Source: Eubacteriales bacterium SKADARSKE-1
Lineage (GTDB): Bacteria > Bacillota > Clostridia > Oscillospirales > Acutalibacteraceae
DNA: 64,000 nucleotides
Reading direction: 5' to 3'
Assembly (NCBI GenBank): GCA_030920305.1
Contig: JARLUB010000001.1
Location: forward strand, 372,001-436,000
The position numbers and the translations under genes were made by a program. Under the pieces are notes generated by a model, which did no database searches, was not told the origin of the DNA, and worked only from the letters and a program-made list of their open reading frames with translations. Shown here piece by piece: positions 17,558 to 26,116 of this stretch; the first letter of the stretch is position 1, and each line of letters begins with the position of its first letter.

Positions 17558-17586
17558 TTGACAAGGCAGAATGTGCATGTTATAAT
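17558..17586 (+). promoter_or_regulatory. Consensus sigma-A promoter of smpB
   Basis: TTGACA (17558-17563), 17-base spacer, TATAAT (17581-17586): a perfect match to the housekeeping consensus, about 30 bases before the smpB start. The same transcript may run into ssrA. Confidence 0.85.
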
Positions 17587-17624
17587 TTTAATTACAAGGG
17601 AAAAGCGAAGGGGAGAATATTTTT

Positions 17625-18089
17625 ATGAAGGAGGAATCTTTTAAGACAGTAGCAAAAAATAAAAAAGCTTTTCATGATTATTTTGTGCTTGAAAAATTGG
17701 AAGCAGGTATAGAGCTTTGTGGTACGGAAGTAAAATCTATACGACAAGGAAAGGTTAACCTTAAAGAAGCATGGTGTTCTATAGTTGATGGGCAGATTTT
17801 TATTAATGGAATGCATATATCACCTTATGAACAAGGAAATATTTTCAATAAAGACCCTTTGAGAGTTAGACGACTTTTAATGCATAAAAAAGAGATTTCA
17901 AAGCTTTTCGGTGCTGTTAAGCAAGATGGTTATTCTTTAATTCCTTTATCCATTTATTTTAAAGGTTCTATTTTAAAGGTTCAGGTAGGGCTGTGTAAGG
18001 GTAAAAAGCTGTATGATAAAAGAAATAGTATGGCAGAAAAGTACGCTAAGCGAAATATAGAGAGAACTATGAAAGAAAACAATCGATAA
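17625..18089 (+). CDS. smpB: SsrA-binding protein SmpB
   Basis: Binds tmRNA and brings it to stalled ribosomes in trans-translation. 154 residues, full length: [21 protein letters not shown]-terminal signature, [17 protein letters not shown], and the basic C-terminal tail with [13 protein letters not shown]. Its RNA partner starts 7 bases after the stop codon. Confidence 0.97.
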   Translation: MKEESFKTVAKNKKAFHDYFVLEKLEAGIELCGTEVKSIRQGKVNLKEAWCSIVDGQIFINGMHISPYEQGNIFNKDPLRVRRLLMHKKEISKLFGAVKQDGYSLIPLSIYFKGSILKVQVGLCKGKKLYDKRNSMAEKYAKRNIERTMKENNR

Positions 18090-18096
18090 TTAATTG

Positions 18097-18441
18097 GGGG
18101 ATGTAAAGGTTTCGACGGGGATTGTGAGCCAAGATTTGCAAGTAGAGGTGCGAATACTCTTAAAAAATCGTATTTTATAAATTAAATAACAATAATTTAG
18201 AACAAGCAGCTTAAATTAGCTGCCGTCTCTACTAAGAATACCGCGGCTTTTTAGGGGCGTCATTTAGCGGTGAACGTGAATTTTTGAGTTTCTCGGCTTT
18301 TATTCATGAATTAGAGAATACCAACGTAAAAAGCCTGTCAACTGGCGTTTTTCAGCGGGAATTTTAAAAAATTGACTATACTTGTAGACGGTTTTGGTAA
18401 ATGGTTTTCGGACAGGGGTTCAACTCCCCTCATCTCCACCA
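18097..18441 (+). ncRNA. ssrA: Transfer-messenger RNA (tmRNA)
   Basis: 5' end GGGGATG pairs with CATCTCC at 18431-18437 (one G-U) to form the tRNA acceptor stem, followed by encoded ACCA. The 5' box AAAGGTTTCGACGGGG and the T-arm GGGGTTCAACTCCCC are clear. The tag frame ends GAA CAA GCA GCT TAA at 18200-18214 inside the H5 helix. Aligning AAAAAATC-GTA with the conserved AAAAATAGTC-GCA of other tmRNAs gives a resume codon GTA (18170) and a tag (A)VFYKLNNNLEQAA. The tag is inferred; it keeps the terminal Ala-Ala but not the usual LAA. Confidence 0.96.
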
Positions 18442-18515
18442 AAAAAGATTTATGTTTGCTAGGTAAAGTTGTATTTTGATTAGCAAAGGTTTATGTTTTT
18501 TTGATTTAGCAAATA

Positions 18516-18551
18516 TTTTTCTAGAAAGATAATATAATGAATCTAGAAAAA
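18516..18551 (+). promoter_or_regulatory. Inverted repeat around a -10 box upstream of the GIY-YIG gene
   Basis: TTTTTCTAGA (18516-18525) and its exact inverse TCTAGAAAAA (18542-18551) enclose 16 bases containing TATAAT (18533-18538); TTTTTT follows shortly. It could be an operator over a promoter or an AT-rich terminator of ssrA. No -35 is evident. Confidence 0.4.
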
Positions 18552-18605
18552 TTTTTTACGGCTTTTGAATAGAGCCTTATAACAAAAAATTTGGAGTGAT
18601 AGAAT

Positions 18606-19232
18606 TTGGTAGGTATTTATAAGATTACAAATAAGATTAATAACAAAATTTATGTTGGGAAAAGTACAGACATAAAAAACGTTTGGGAAAAACATAGAAA
18701 TTTAAATGAAGCAAAAAAGTTTGCATTAGAAAAAGATATGGCACTTTATGGTGCTGATAAATTTGAATTTTCTATTTTAGAAGAGTGCGATGAAGACAAG
18801 CTTTCTGACCGGGAAAGTTTTTATGTTGATTTATATGATGCTATAAAGGCTGGTTATAATTCAAAGAAAAATAAGGTATCAAGCTTTTCAAGCGAAAGAA
18901 TATCTGCCAAAGAACAAAAGTGTTGTGGAAATTCTAGTAATATAGGTATTGGGCTAAAAAAACATGTTGAAAGAATGAGAACGGACCCGGAATATAGAAA
19001 TAAGATGGTTCAAAAATATAAAAATAATAGGCCAAATGCAATTCCAGTTGATATGGTAGATAAAAGTACTTGCGAAATCGTAATGACTTTTCCAAAAATC
19101 ATGGATGGTGCTTTGTGGATAAGAGAAAATACAGATTATAAAAAAGCTGATTATGCTACCATAAATAAGATCTGTAAAGGTCAAGGCAAAACAGCATATG
19201 GTTATAGATGGAGATATACGAGAGACAGATAA
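18606..19232 (+). CDS. GIY-YIG homing-endonuclease-like protein, probably catalytically impaired
   Basis: 208 residues. The N-terminal GIY-YIG domain has GIYKITNKINNKIYVGKS (residues 3-20) and the Glu motif RESFYVDLY. The C-terminus looks like the NUMOD/IENR1 DNA-binding modules of free-standing homing endonucleases (RMRTDPEYRNKM; MDGALWIRENT...GYRWRY). The Arg expected in the D-I-K-x-R-W-x-x-H segment is Val here (DIKNVWEKH), so cleavage may be lost. TTG start with GGAG 9 bases upstream. It sits right after ssrA, a common insertion site for mobile DNA, although no repeats bound it. Confidence 0.8.
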   Translation: MVGIYKITNKINNKIYVGKSTDIKNVWEKHRNLNEAKKFALEKDMALYGADKFEFSILEECDEDKLSDRESFYVDLYDAIKAGYNSKKNKVSSFSSERISAKEQKCCGNSSNIGIGLKKHVERMRTDPEYRNKMVQKYKNNRPNAIPVDMVDKSTCEIVMTFPKIMDGALWIRENTDYKKADYATINKICKGQGKTAYGYRWRYTRDR

Positions 19233-19247
19233 TTTTATTAATAATCA

Positions 19248-19287
19248 AAAAATAAGTGTACTAGTTTTTGCTAGTACACTTATTTTT
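19248..19287. terminator. Bidirectional terminator between convergent genes
   Basis: A perfect stem of at least 14 bp (AATAAGTGTACTAG with its complement) and a 6-base loop are flanked by A-rich and T-rich runs on both sides. It serves the GIY-YIG gene (plus) and the AAA+ gene (minus). Confidence 0.9.
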
Positions 19288-19307
19288 AATTAAGGTTGTT
19301 TTCAAAG

Positions 19308-20765
19308 TTAAGTATTAGAAGTTATTTTTGGAATGATCTTCAAAGTAAAAGTGTCGGTATCTTCATTATAGGAAACGAAAATTTTTGTGTTTTTACAGTT
19401 ATTATTAAATTCAGGAGAAATTACAGTGTTGGCAAGTTCTTTTATTAGACCATCCATTATATTTTTTATTGTTCGAGAGCCTTTATTTTCATTTGCTGTT
19501 CTTTTAGCAACATGTTGGAATGTATCGCCCATATAAAGTTCAATGCCAGCAAATTTTAACCAATAGTTTGTAAAATTATTGTGATATTCGGCTCTAGCTA
19601 TTTCCTCATAGTTTGTTTCAGTTAAATTTTCGAACTCAACTACTTTTATTCGGTTTAAGAATGATTTGTCATGTTTTATGGTTGTTCTCGAACCTGTGCC
19701 ATCATCAATTTTTTTATCAATTTCCTGATTTCCACCATTAACAGAACCAGAGCTTTCATTAGAAGTTATAATAAAAATAATGCTAGAACAATCTATAATT
19801 TGCCCCTTTACGCTTATAACACCTTGGTCAGTAATAGTTCTCATTATTTCATCTAGGGAAGGGCTCCACATTTTATCATACTCATTAATTATTACAATGC
19901 CATCTTTATTTCTTTCTAGGTATTTTACAAGACAAGAGCTATCCTTTATAGACATTCCATAATCGCTCCCATAACTTTGAAGACCAAAGAGCTGGTCAAC
20001 AATAGTTGATGTGCTAGCCACATCTATTTCAGAGGCTGAAATTATAAATGGGTTTGAATTAGATAAAGCTTTTGCAATATGCTCAGCAGCAAAAGATTTA
20101 CCAACACCAGATGCACCTGTAAAGTAAAGAACATCTCCATGACTATACTTTTCTTTATTAAATTTTGCCTGGTTTTTTCCATGTATAATACCATATATAA
20201 TTTTTTGTATTTTTTCTTTTGCAAGTTTTTGCCCTTTGAGAGCCTCTAACTCCTTATTTAATTTTTTAATAGTTTCTTGTGGGCTAACAGTTTTTTTGGG
20301 AATCAATTTTTTTGTTAAGTCTGCAATATCATAAATTTTACTTTTAAGCCAGTCATATGAACACAAAGTATAAAAGATTCCCCTTGAACGAGAAGAAAAA
20401 GAATCGAGCAGTATAAACCCTGTGGTAGCAATACTGAAGAATATACTTTTGCTAAACAAATCTTTAGATTTATCAATAATATGTGTTCCACTAAAGTCAC
20501 ACTCATTGAGTAGATTTCCAAAGTTGTAAAAAACTTTTAAAGGAATTTTTTTAAAAAGGTCAGCCAAAAAATAGGTACTTTTTTTAGTTTGAGGATCTTG
20601 AGAATCTGTTGAGTTTGAGTGATTTAGCACATATGCTTTAATATTGTCCGGAAGAGTTTCCAAATTATTAAAACAAATAGATTGAGGTTCTTGGGCAAAT
20701 GCAAAAATAGAATTAGAACTTAAAAAAACGGTAATTGCTAAAATGATTGATATAATTTTTTTCAT
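19308..20765 (-). CDS. Exported AAA+ ATPase, ClpB-D2/torsin-like (copy 1)
   Basis: 485 residues. Signal peptide MKKIISIILAITVFLSSNSI..FA-Q (about 1-25), a hydrophobic segment (about 107-121), then one AAA+ module: Walker A GASGVGKS (217-224), Walker B IVIINEYDK (290-298), sensor 1 TSN (334-336), Arg finger FLNRI (369-373), sensor 2 GSR (429-431). The order and the DKM/FLNRI motifs place it with ClpA/ClpB second domains and torsins, but it has no Clp N-domain or second ring. Walker B has Asn where Asp is usual. By its signal peptide the ATPase should lie outside the cytoplasm. Copy 2 at 33288-34721 is clearly homologous. Partner and function unknown. Confidence 0.85.
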   Translation of the reverse strand: MKKIISIILAITVFLSSNSIFAFAQEPQSICFNNLETLPDNIKAYVLNHSNSTDSQDPQTKKSTYFLADLFKKIPLKVFYNFGNLLNECDFSGTHIIDKSKDLFSKSIFFSIATTGFILLDSFSSRSRGIFYTLCSYDWLKSKIYDIADLTKKLIPKKTVSPQETIKKLNKELEALKGQKLAKEKIQKIIYGIIHGKNQAKFNKEKYSHGDVLYFTGASGVGKSFAAEHIAKALSNSNPFIISASEIDVASTSTIVDQLFGLQSYGSDYGMSIKDSSCLVKYLERNKDGIVIINEYDKMWSPSLDEIMRTITDQGVISVKGQIIDCSSIIFIITSNESSGSVNGGNQEIDKKIDDGTGSRTTIKHDKSFLNRIKVVEFENLTETNYEEIARAEYHNNFTNYWLKFAGIELYMGDTFQHVAKRTANENKGSRTIKNIMDGLIKELANTVISPEFNNNCKNTKIFVSYNEDTDTFTLKIIPKITSNT

Positions 20766-20852
20766 GTTTGTTATTTCCTCTTTTAAAAATATTTTTTAAA
20801 TTGCCTGGTTCTTTTTAATTGTATTTTAAGTAAATTAGAAAATTTTTCTCTT

Positions 20853-20880
20853 TTGGAATTATATGGTTTTTTTGTATAAT
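20853..20880 (+). promoter_or_regulatory. Promoter in the divergent region upstream of spoIIM
   Basis: TTGGAA (20853-20858), 16-base spacer, TATAAT (20875-20880), giving a leader of about 175 bases before spoIIM. A minus-strand TATAAT (20858-20863) overlaps it and may serve the AAA+ gene, so the two units may compete. The leader contains a long AT-rich inverted repeat at about 20944-20995. Confidence 0.45.
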
Positions 20881-21059
20881 TGAAGCAACATTGTAAAAAA
20901 ATGGAGGAATTTTTATATAATTTATCAAATATCAACTTAATTTGAAAATAAAAAGTAAGGTTTTAGCCTTTTAAAGGTTATTTTTTTATTTTCTACAAGT
21001 AATATTTCATAGCTTTTTTTCATACTTATCCTATATAAGTCCGAAATGGAGGAAGTAAT

Positions 21060-21701
21060 ATGGAACGGATAAGTTTTTTGAATAAAAATTTAAAAAAAGA
21101 TAAGCTTTTAAAGCTTCTTTCAGATAACAAAACATTTGTTATTTTGTCTGCAATATTGCTTTTTGGGGTATTTTTAGGGGCTATTTCCTCAGGGTTAGCT
21201 GATAAAAATACCATTGCCAGGATAAATGCATTATTTTTAAATAGCTTTAAAGTTCGTGAATCTGAATTAGCGTTTAATATTTTTGTTTCGTCGTTGTCTT
21301 CAGTATTCTTTTTTGTATTAATTGCTTTTTTTATGGGTTTATCTCTCTGGGGGTGCGTATTAGCTCCGGTTGTTCCACTTGTGAGGGGCTTTTGTATAGG
21401 GCTTTTTCAAAGTTATTTATATGGAACTTATGGTTTGAGGGGAATTTGTTTTCAGCTTTTAGTCTTACTTCCAGGTTTTTTCTTATCATCGATTGCTATT
21501 TTGTTAATGTCACGAGAGGCCATGAGATTATCCCATAATTTTTTAACATTTGTATTTTTTAAAAGTAGTAATACATACGATAAAAAGGAAGATATTCGCA
21601 TTTATTTATTAAGGACTGGCTGCGTTTTGATAATAGCAGTTTTATCAGCAATACTAGACTTGATTTTTAATTTTATATTTTTACGTTTTTTTTCTTTTTA
21701 G
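21060..21701 (+). CDS. spoIIM: Stage II sporulation protein M-like membrane protein
   Basis: 213 residues with about five hydrophobic helices and the SpoIIM/DUF95 layout. There is an N-terminal helix after a basic start, then an ectodomain segment, then FFMGLSLWGCVLAPVVPLVRGFCIGL and a long helix with LLVLLPGFFLSSIAILL. In Bacillus SpoIIM joins SpoIID/SpoIIP in septal peptidoglycan degradation during engulfment. GGAGG precedes the ATG. Sequence support is moderate because the family is diverse. Confidence 0.75.
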   Translation: MERISFLNKNLKKDKLLKLLSDNKTFVILSAILLFGVFLGAISSGLADKNTIARINALFLNSFKVRESELAFNIFVSSLSSVFFFVLIAFFMGLSLWGCVLAPVVPLVRGFCIGLFQSYLYGTYGLRGICFQLLVLLPGFFLSSIAILLMSREAMRLSHNFLTFVFFKSSNTYDKKEDIRIYLLRTGCVLIIAVLSAILDLIFNFIFLRFFSF

Positions 21702-21719
21702 AAGGTGACATTGTATGTA

Positions 21720-21746
21720 GGCGATGCATTTAGCATCGTCTTTTTT
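21720..21746 (+). terminator. Terminator of spoIIM
   Basis: An 8-bp stem (21720-21727 with 21733-21740, one G-U), a 5-base loop and six T, 19 bases after the stop codon. Confidence 0.88.
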
Positions 21747-21873
21747 ATTGAGGTGAATTTGGTCAAGTTGTTTATTGAGCTAATAAAAAAACAAATTTAC
21801 TGTAAATAAAATAGGCTTTTTAAAAAATATATTTATGTAAATAAAAAGTTACTAAATTTTTTTAGTTATCTAG

Positions 21874-21902
21874 TTGCAATCCTCTAAACATTTGTGTAAA
21901 AT
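21874..21902 (+). promoter_or_regulatory. Promoter of the PucR-type regulator gene
   Basis: TTGCAA (21874-21879), 17-base spacer, TAAAAT (21897-21902), about 65 bases before the start codon. Confidence 0.55.
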
Positions 21903-21974
21903 ATACTTAGGTCAATATTATTTGTTGTAATTGACTCAAAAATTAAATAATATTAATAGTAAGGGAGTAGTTTT

Positions 21975-23060
21975 ATGTCTAACAGATTGTTTCAAGGTAT
22001 TATCCATAAGATGCATGATGCCATAGGAAGAACTATTGGAGTTATTGATGAAGCATCGGTTGTTGTAGCGTGTAGTGATCTTGATAAAATAGGTGAGGTT
22101 AGAGAGAATATAACAGCGGATTTCTTTAAACCTTCATCAACATTTGTGATAAATGGCTATACATACAAATCTTTTGATTGCAAAGGTCATTCTGAATATG
22201 CTGTATTTGTAAAAGGCGATGATGAATCAGCTCAAAGATATGTTTCTATTTTAGCTATATCTCTTGGCAACATTAAGCAATATTATGATGAAAAATACGA
22301 CAGAGGCAACTTTATAAAAAATGTTATACTTGACAACATTCTTCCTGGAGACATATACATAAAAGCTCGTGAATTACACTTTAACGCTGACACTTCCCGT
22401 GTTTGTATGCTTGTAAAAATTCTTTCAAAGACAGAGCATGTTCCTTATGAGATAATTCAAAACCTATTTCCAGATAGAACAAAAGATTTTGTTGTTAGCA
22501 TTAATGAATCAGATATAGCATTAATTAAAGAAGTGAAAAAGGGAATTGACTCAAAAGATTTAGAAGAGCTTGCAAAATCCATAATTGACACTTTAACGAG
22601 CGAATATTATATTCATTGTTGCGTTGGTATAGGTACAACAGTTACAACAATTAAAGATTTAGCATTTTCATTTAAAGAAGCTCAAATAGCTATTGAAGTT
22701 GGTAAGGTGTTTGACACTGAAAGACAAATAATAAACTATGATAATCTTGGTATTGCAAGATTGGTATATCAATTGCCAACAACTCTTTGTGAAATGTTTT
22801 TACAAGAAATCTTTAAAAATGGGTCAATAGATTCCCTAGACCCTGAAACTTTATTTACAATTCAAAGATTTTTTGAAAATAATTTAAACGTTTCAGAGAC
22901 TTCACGTAAATTATTTGTACATAGAAATACGCTGGTCTATAGACTTGAAAAAATAAAGAGACTTACAGGGCTTGATATTCGTGAATTTGAAGATGCAATT
23001 GTATTTAAAGTTGCATTGATGGTTAAAAAATATTTATCATCAAACCCAGTAAAGTATTAA
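21975..23060 (+). CDS. PucR/CdaR-family transcriptional regulator
   Basis: 361 residues. The C-terminal helix-turn-helix is the PucR type: NLNVSETSRKLFVHRNTLVYRLEKIKRLTGLD, with the near-invariant HRNTL-YRL. The centre (about 180-260) resembles the GGDEF-like domain of CdaR proteins, with VGIGTTVTTIKDLAFSFKEAQIA. The N-terminal part may be a sensory domain. Located 71 bases upstream of ftsE; its target is not known. AAGGGAG precedes the ATG. Confidence 0.85.
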   Translation: MSNRLFQGIIHKMHDAIGRTIGVIDEASVVVACSDLDKIGEVRENITADFFKPSSTFVINGYTYKSFDCKGHSEYAVFVKGDDESAQRYVSILAISLGNIKQYYDEKYDRGNFIKNVILDNILPGDIYIKARELHFNADTSRVCMLVKILSKTEHVPYEIIQNLFPDRTKDFVVSINESDIALIKEVKKGIDSKDLEELAKSIIDTLTSEYYIHCCVGIGTTVTTIKDLAFSFKEAQIAIEVGKVFDTERQIINYDNLGIARLVYQLPTTLCEMFLQEIFKNGSIDSLDPETLFTIQRFFENNLNVSETSRKLFVHRNTLVYRLEKIKRLTGLDIREFEDAIVFKVALMVKKYLSSNPVKY

Positions 23061-23131
23061 TTTTAAATTAGAGCTAATGTTTTTGGATATTTATATTACA
23101 TCTGAAGACAAGTCAAAAAGGAGCGAAAAAG

Positions 23132-23812
23132 ATGATAGAGTTTAAAAATGTATCAAAAGTTTATCCCAATGGTACAAACGCTCTAAAAAATATTAGTCTT
23201 CATGTGGAAAAAGGCGAATTTGTATTTATTGTAGGTTCATCGGGTTCGGGAAAAAGTACATTTTTAAAACTTATAATGCATGAAGAGGAACCTTCGTGCG
23301 GGGAAATATTTATAGACGGAATAGATATAACCAAACTTTCAAAAAAAGAAGTTCCATATTTAAGGCGAAAAATGGGAATAGTCTTTCAAGATTTTAGATT
23401 AATTGATAAAATGAATGTTTTTGATAATGTAGCTTTTGCAATGAGAGTTACAGGTGCTAGCGAAAAAGATGTGAAAAAACGCGTTCCATACATATTGGGT
23501 TTAGTTGGTCTTCAAGATAAATCTGATAGAAGGCCGTCAGAGCTTTCAGGTGGAGAGCAGCAAAGAGTGGGATTAGCTCGTGCACTTGTAAATAATCCGT
23601 CTATAATTATTGCAGATGAGCCGACAGGAAATGTAGATCCAACAATGTCTTATGAAATTGTTGAGCTGCTAAGTGAGATAAACAAACGTGGGACAACCAT
23701 ATTAATGGTAACGCATGAACATAATTTAGTTGAACGTTTTAAAAAACGTGTTGTAGAAATAGATGAGGGCCACGTTACCTCTGATAATGAAGTATTGGAG
23801 GTGGGAAAATGA
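23132..23812 (+). CDS. ftsE: Cell-division ATP-binding protein FtsE
   Basis: 226 residues. ABC ATPase of the FtsEX complex, which gates peptidoglycan hydrolases at the division site. Walker A GSSGSGKST, Q-loop FQDFRL (FtsE-typical), signature LSGGEQQR, Walker B IIIADEPTGNVDP. AAGGAG precedes the ATG; the stop overlaps the ftsX start (ATGA). Confidence 0.97.
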   Translation: MIEFKNVSKVYPNGTNALKNISLHVEKGEFVFIVGSSGSGKSTFLKLIMHEEEPSCGEIFIDGIDITKLSKKEVPYLRRKMGIVFQDFRLIDKMNVFDNVAFAMRVTGASEKDVKKRVPYILGLVGLQDKSDRRPSELSGGEQQRVGLARALVNNPSIIIADEPTGNVDPTMSYEIVELLSEINKRGTTILMVTHEHNLVERFKKRVVEIDEGHVTSDNEVLEVGK

Positions 23813-24708
23813 AGGTTTGTTCTGTAAAATATTTGTTGGCAGAAGGTTTTAGAAACGTATGGAAGAATTGGATGATGTCAATAGCATCAATTGGTGTTTT
23901 AGTTTTATGCTTAGTTCTTACTGGTTCGTCTGCACTTTTGTCACTAAATATAACTAATGCTTTAGGTGAAATTGAATCAAAAAATAGCATTAAAGTTTGT
24001 TTGAAAGAAGATGTCGATACTGATCAAGCTATGGCTATTGGAGAAAAGCTAAAAAATATTGATAATATAGCTTCTTGTGAATTTTATTCACGAGAGGAAG
24101 CGGCCGAAAAGTATAGAGAACAAATGGGTGCAATTTTTGACAGTATGAAAGATAGAAATTTTCTTCCACACGCTTTTCATATTACTCTAAAAGATATTTC
24201 AAGGTATGGTGAAACAGTAGAGAAAATAAAGCAAGTAGAAGGAGTTGACACGGTTGTAAACCGTAGTGAACTTTTTGAAAAACTTACAAAATTTGACCAC
24301 TTTGTATCTTTAGCAGGAATAGCTGTTGTTTTAATTTTAACTTTAGTATCATTATTTATTATTTCAAATACTATAAGGCTTACCATGTATAATAGACGTT
24401 TTGAAATAAGCATTATGAAATCTGTTGGTGCAACAGATTGGTTTGTGCGATTACCTTTTATGGTGGAAGGTATGATTATAGGGATTATTTCCGCTATAAT
24501 TTCATCTATCATATTAAAGTTTTTTTATGATTTTGTGATAAGTTGCGTGGAAAAGAATATATCGTTTTTCCATACACCGTTTAGTGATGTATCTTTGCCG
24601 TTGTTCTTCTCATTCTTGCTTGCGGGTATAGGCTTTGGCTTAATTGGAGGCTTAATTTCAATTAGCAAATATTTAAAGAAAGAGGGAGGAGAGGTTCTTG
24701 GTTGGTAA
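23809..24708 (+). CDS. ftsX: Cell-division protein FtsX
   Basis: Permease-like partner of FtsE, 299 residues. N-terminal helix (about 22-48), an extracellular domain (about 50-165), then three more membrane helices with LTMYNRRFEISIMKSVGAT between the second and third. It overlaps ftsE by 4 bases and the next gene, an M23 hydrolase, by 11, a set-up expected if FtsEX controls that hydrolase. Confidence 0.96.
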   Translation: MKVCSVKYLLAEGFRNVWKNWMMSIASIGVLVLCLVLTGSSALLSLNITNALGEIESKNSIKVCLKEDVDTDQAMAIGEKLKNIDNIASCEFYSREEAAEKYREQMGAIFDSMKDRNFLPHAFHITLKDISRYGETVEKIKQVEGVDTVVNRSELFEKLTKFDHFVSLAGIAVVLILTLVSLFIISNTIRLTMYNRRFEISIMKSVGATDWFVRLPFMVEGMIIGIISAIISSIILKFFYDFVISCVEKNISFFHTPFSDVSLPLFFSFLLAGIGFGLIGGLISISKYLKKEGGEVLGW

Positions 24709-25918
24709 AAAATTAGCACAAAAAATTTTAAGTTTTTTACTAACAATTAACTTTTTAATTGTTCCCAATTATTTAAATTTCGCTTTAGCAATTGATATAA
24801 AAGAGAGTGAGAGTTTAAGACGAGAACTTCAAAGCGAAGGAGAAATACTAAGGAAAACTTTAAGTGAAACCAAAGGTAAAATAGAAAAGAAGAACGAGTA
24901 CATAAAGACAGTAAGTTCTCAAATTACTAATGTAAATAAGCAGATAAGAATTACAAATGATAGAATTGTTTCATTGTCTAATGAGATAGTAACAAAACAA
25001 AATAAAATAATATCAAGCCAAAAAGCAATTGACGACAATTTAGATATTTTAGTAAAGAGAATTAGAGCGGTTTATGTTGCTGGTGATGTTAATGCCTTGG
25101 ATATTGTCTTAGGTGCTAAAGACTATAATGACTTTATTGATAAGATGGAAATTGTTTCTAGAATGAGTATGCATGACGAAAAATTAGTAAAAGAACTGAA
25201 CAATCAAATAGAAACACTCAATGATGACAAAAAAAACATTGAACAAAATAAAGAAAAAGTTACAAGTGAGAAGCACTTACTATCTGAAAAACAAACAGAA
25301 CTTAACGGGTTGCAAGCAGAAAATGAGAAAGCCCTGGAAGAACTTAATGTAAAAAAAGAGGAAGCTCAGAGTTGTATTGATGAAAATGACGCCGAGTTTA
25401 AAAGGATACAAGCTCAAATAAGCAAGTATTATGCTGAGCAAGCTAAAAAAAAGGTATCAGGAAAACTTAGTAAATATAATGTTACTCCATCTGGTAAGAA
25501 TTTAGTTTGGCCGGTTCCTGGTTTTACGAGACTTTCTTCTCTTTTTAATGAAAAAAGGGGAGAAAAATACCATAAAGGGATAGATATAGCAGGTGCAGGA
25601 ATTCATGGTCAGGCAGCAGTTTCTGCTGATAATGGTGTGGTAATGTTAACTTATAATGGCTGTACTCATGATTATGGCAAATTGGGGAGCTGTGGCTGTG
25701 GTGGAGGCTATGGAAACTATGTTTTTATTGACCATGGAAATGGAAAGTGTACAGTTTATGCGCACCTTTCAGACGTATTGGTTCATCAAGGACAAGTTGT
25801 AAAAAGAGGAGAAACTATAGGCCTAGTGGGCTCAACGGGGCATTCTACAGGTTTTCACTTGCATTTTGAGTGCAGGTTATTTAATCAAAAATATGATCCG
25901 ATGTCTGAGTACCGATAA
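24698..25918 (+). CDS. FtsEX-linked M23 peptidoglycan hydrolase (EnvC/PcsB-like)
   Basis: 406 residues. Signal peptide (about 1-31, ending NFALA), long coiled coil (about 35-245) and a C-terminal LytM/M23 domain with YHKGID near 291, AHLSDV and HLHFEC near 387 supplying the zinc ligands. A Cys-rich insertion (CTHDYGKLGSCGCGGGYGN) precedes the conserved VFIDHGN. Coiled coil plus M23 directly after ftsX is the EnvC/PcsB arrangement, so activation by FtsX is inferred. TTG start at 24698 with GGGAGGAGAGG upstream. Confidence 0.93.
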   Translation: MVGKKLAQKILSFLLTINFLIVPNYLNFALAIDIKESESLRRELQSEGEILRKTLSETKGKIEKKNEYIKTVSSQITNVNKQIRITNDRIVSLSNEIVTKQNKIISSQKAIDDNLDILVKRIRAVYVAGDVNALDIVLGAKDYNDFIDKMEIVSRMSMHDEKLVKELNNQIETLNDDKKNIEQNKEKVTSEKHLLSEKQTELNGLQAENEKALEELNVKKEEAQSCIDENDAEFKRIQAQISKYYAEQAKKKVSGKLSKYNVTPSGKNLVWPVPGFTRLSSLFNEKRGEKYHKGIDIAGAGIHGQAAVSADNGVVMLTYNGCTHDYGKLGSCGCGGGYGNYVFIDHGNGKCTVYAHLSDVLVHQGQVVKRGETIGLVGSTGHSTGFHLHFECRLFNQKYDPMSEYR

Positions 25919-25959
25919 TATAGAGGGCAGTTAATCGAATTGATTGTTATAAGTTTAAC

Positions 25960-26002
25960 TTGCGCCGCGAAAGTCGAGCAAGGTTTTTCAGAAGTGGCAC
26001 AA
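25960..26002. repeat. GC-rich intergenic hairpin element, copy A
   Basis: 43-base GC-rich block. The ends pair imperfectly (TTGCGCCGC with GTGGCACAA) and it contains CGCGAAAGTCGAGC. Its 14-mer TGCGCCGCGAAAGT also occurs, inverted, in copy D (52278-52291). No U-tract follows, so it is not an obvious terminator. It lies between two plus-strand genes. Confidence 0.6.
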
Positions 26003-26116
26003 ATTAAATGGTTGTAAAAAATAATGTTTATGTTAAGGCTTTAGAATAGCTATAACATAGGCGTTATTTTTTTTTATATTTTAGCATATATAAATTGGAA
26101 AAGAGAGGTGAAAAAT

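Noticed and set aside
18420-19300. Integrated element bounded by att repeats at the ssrA 3' end
   Set aside because: No integrase gene and no second copy of the tmRNA 3' sequence can be seen downstream in the window.
20944-20995. AT-rich inverted repeat in the spoIIM leader as a terminator or riboswitch
   Set aside because: The pairing is almost only A-T with a mismatched centre; such palindromes arise by chance in this base composition, and no ligand-RNA motif is recognisable.
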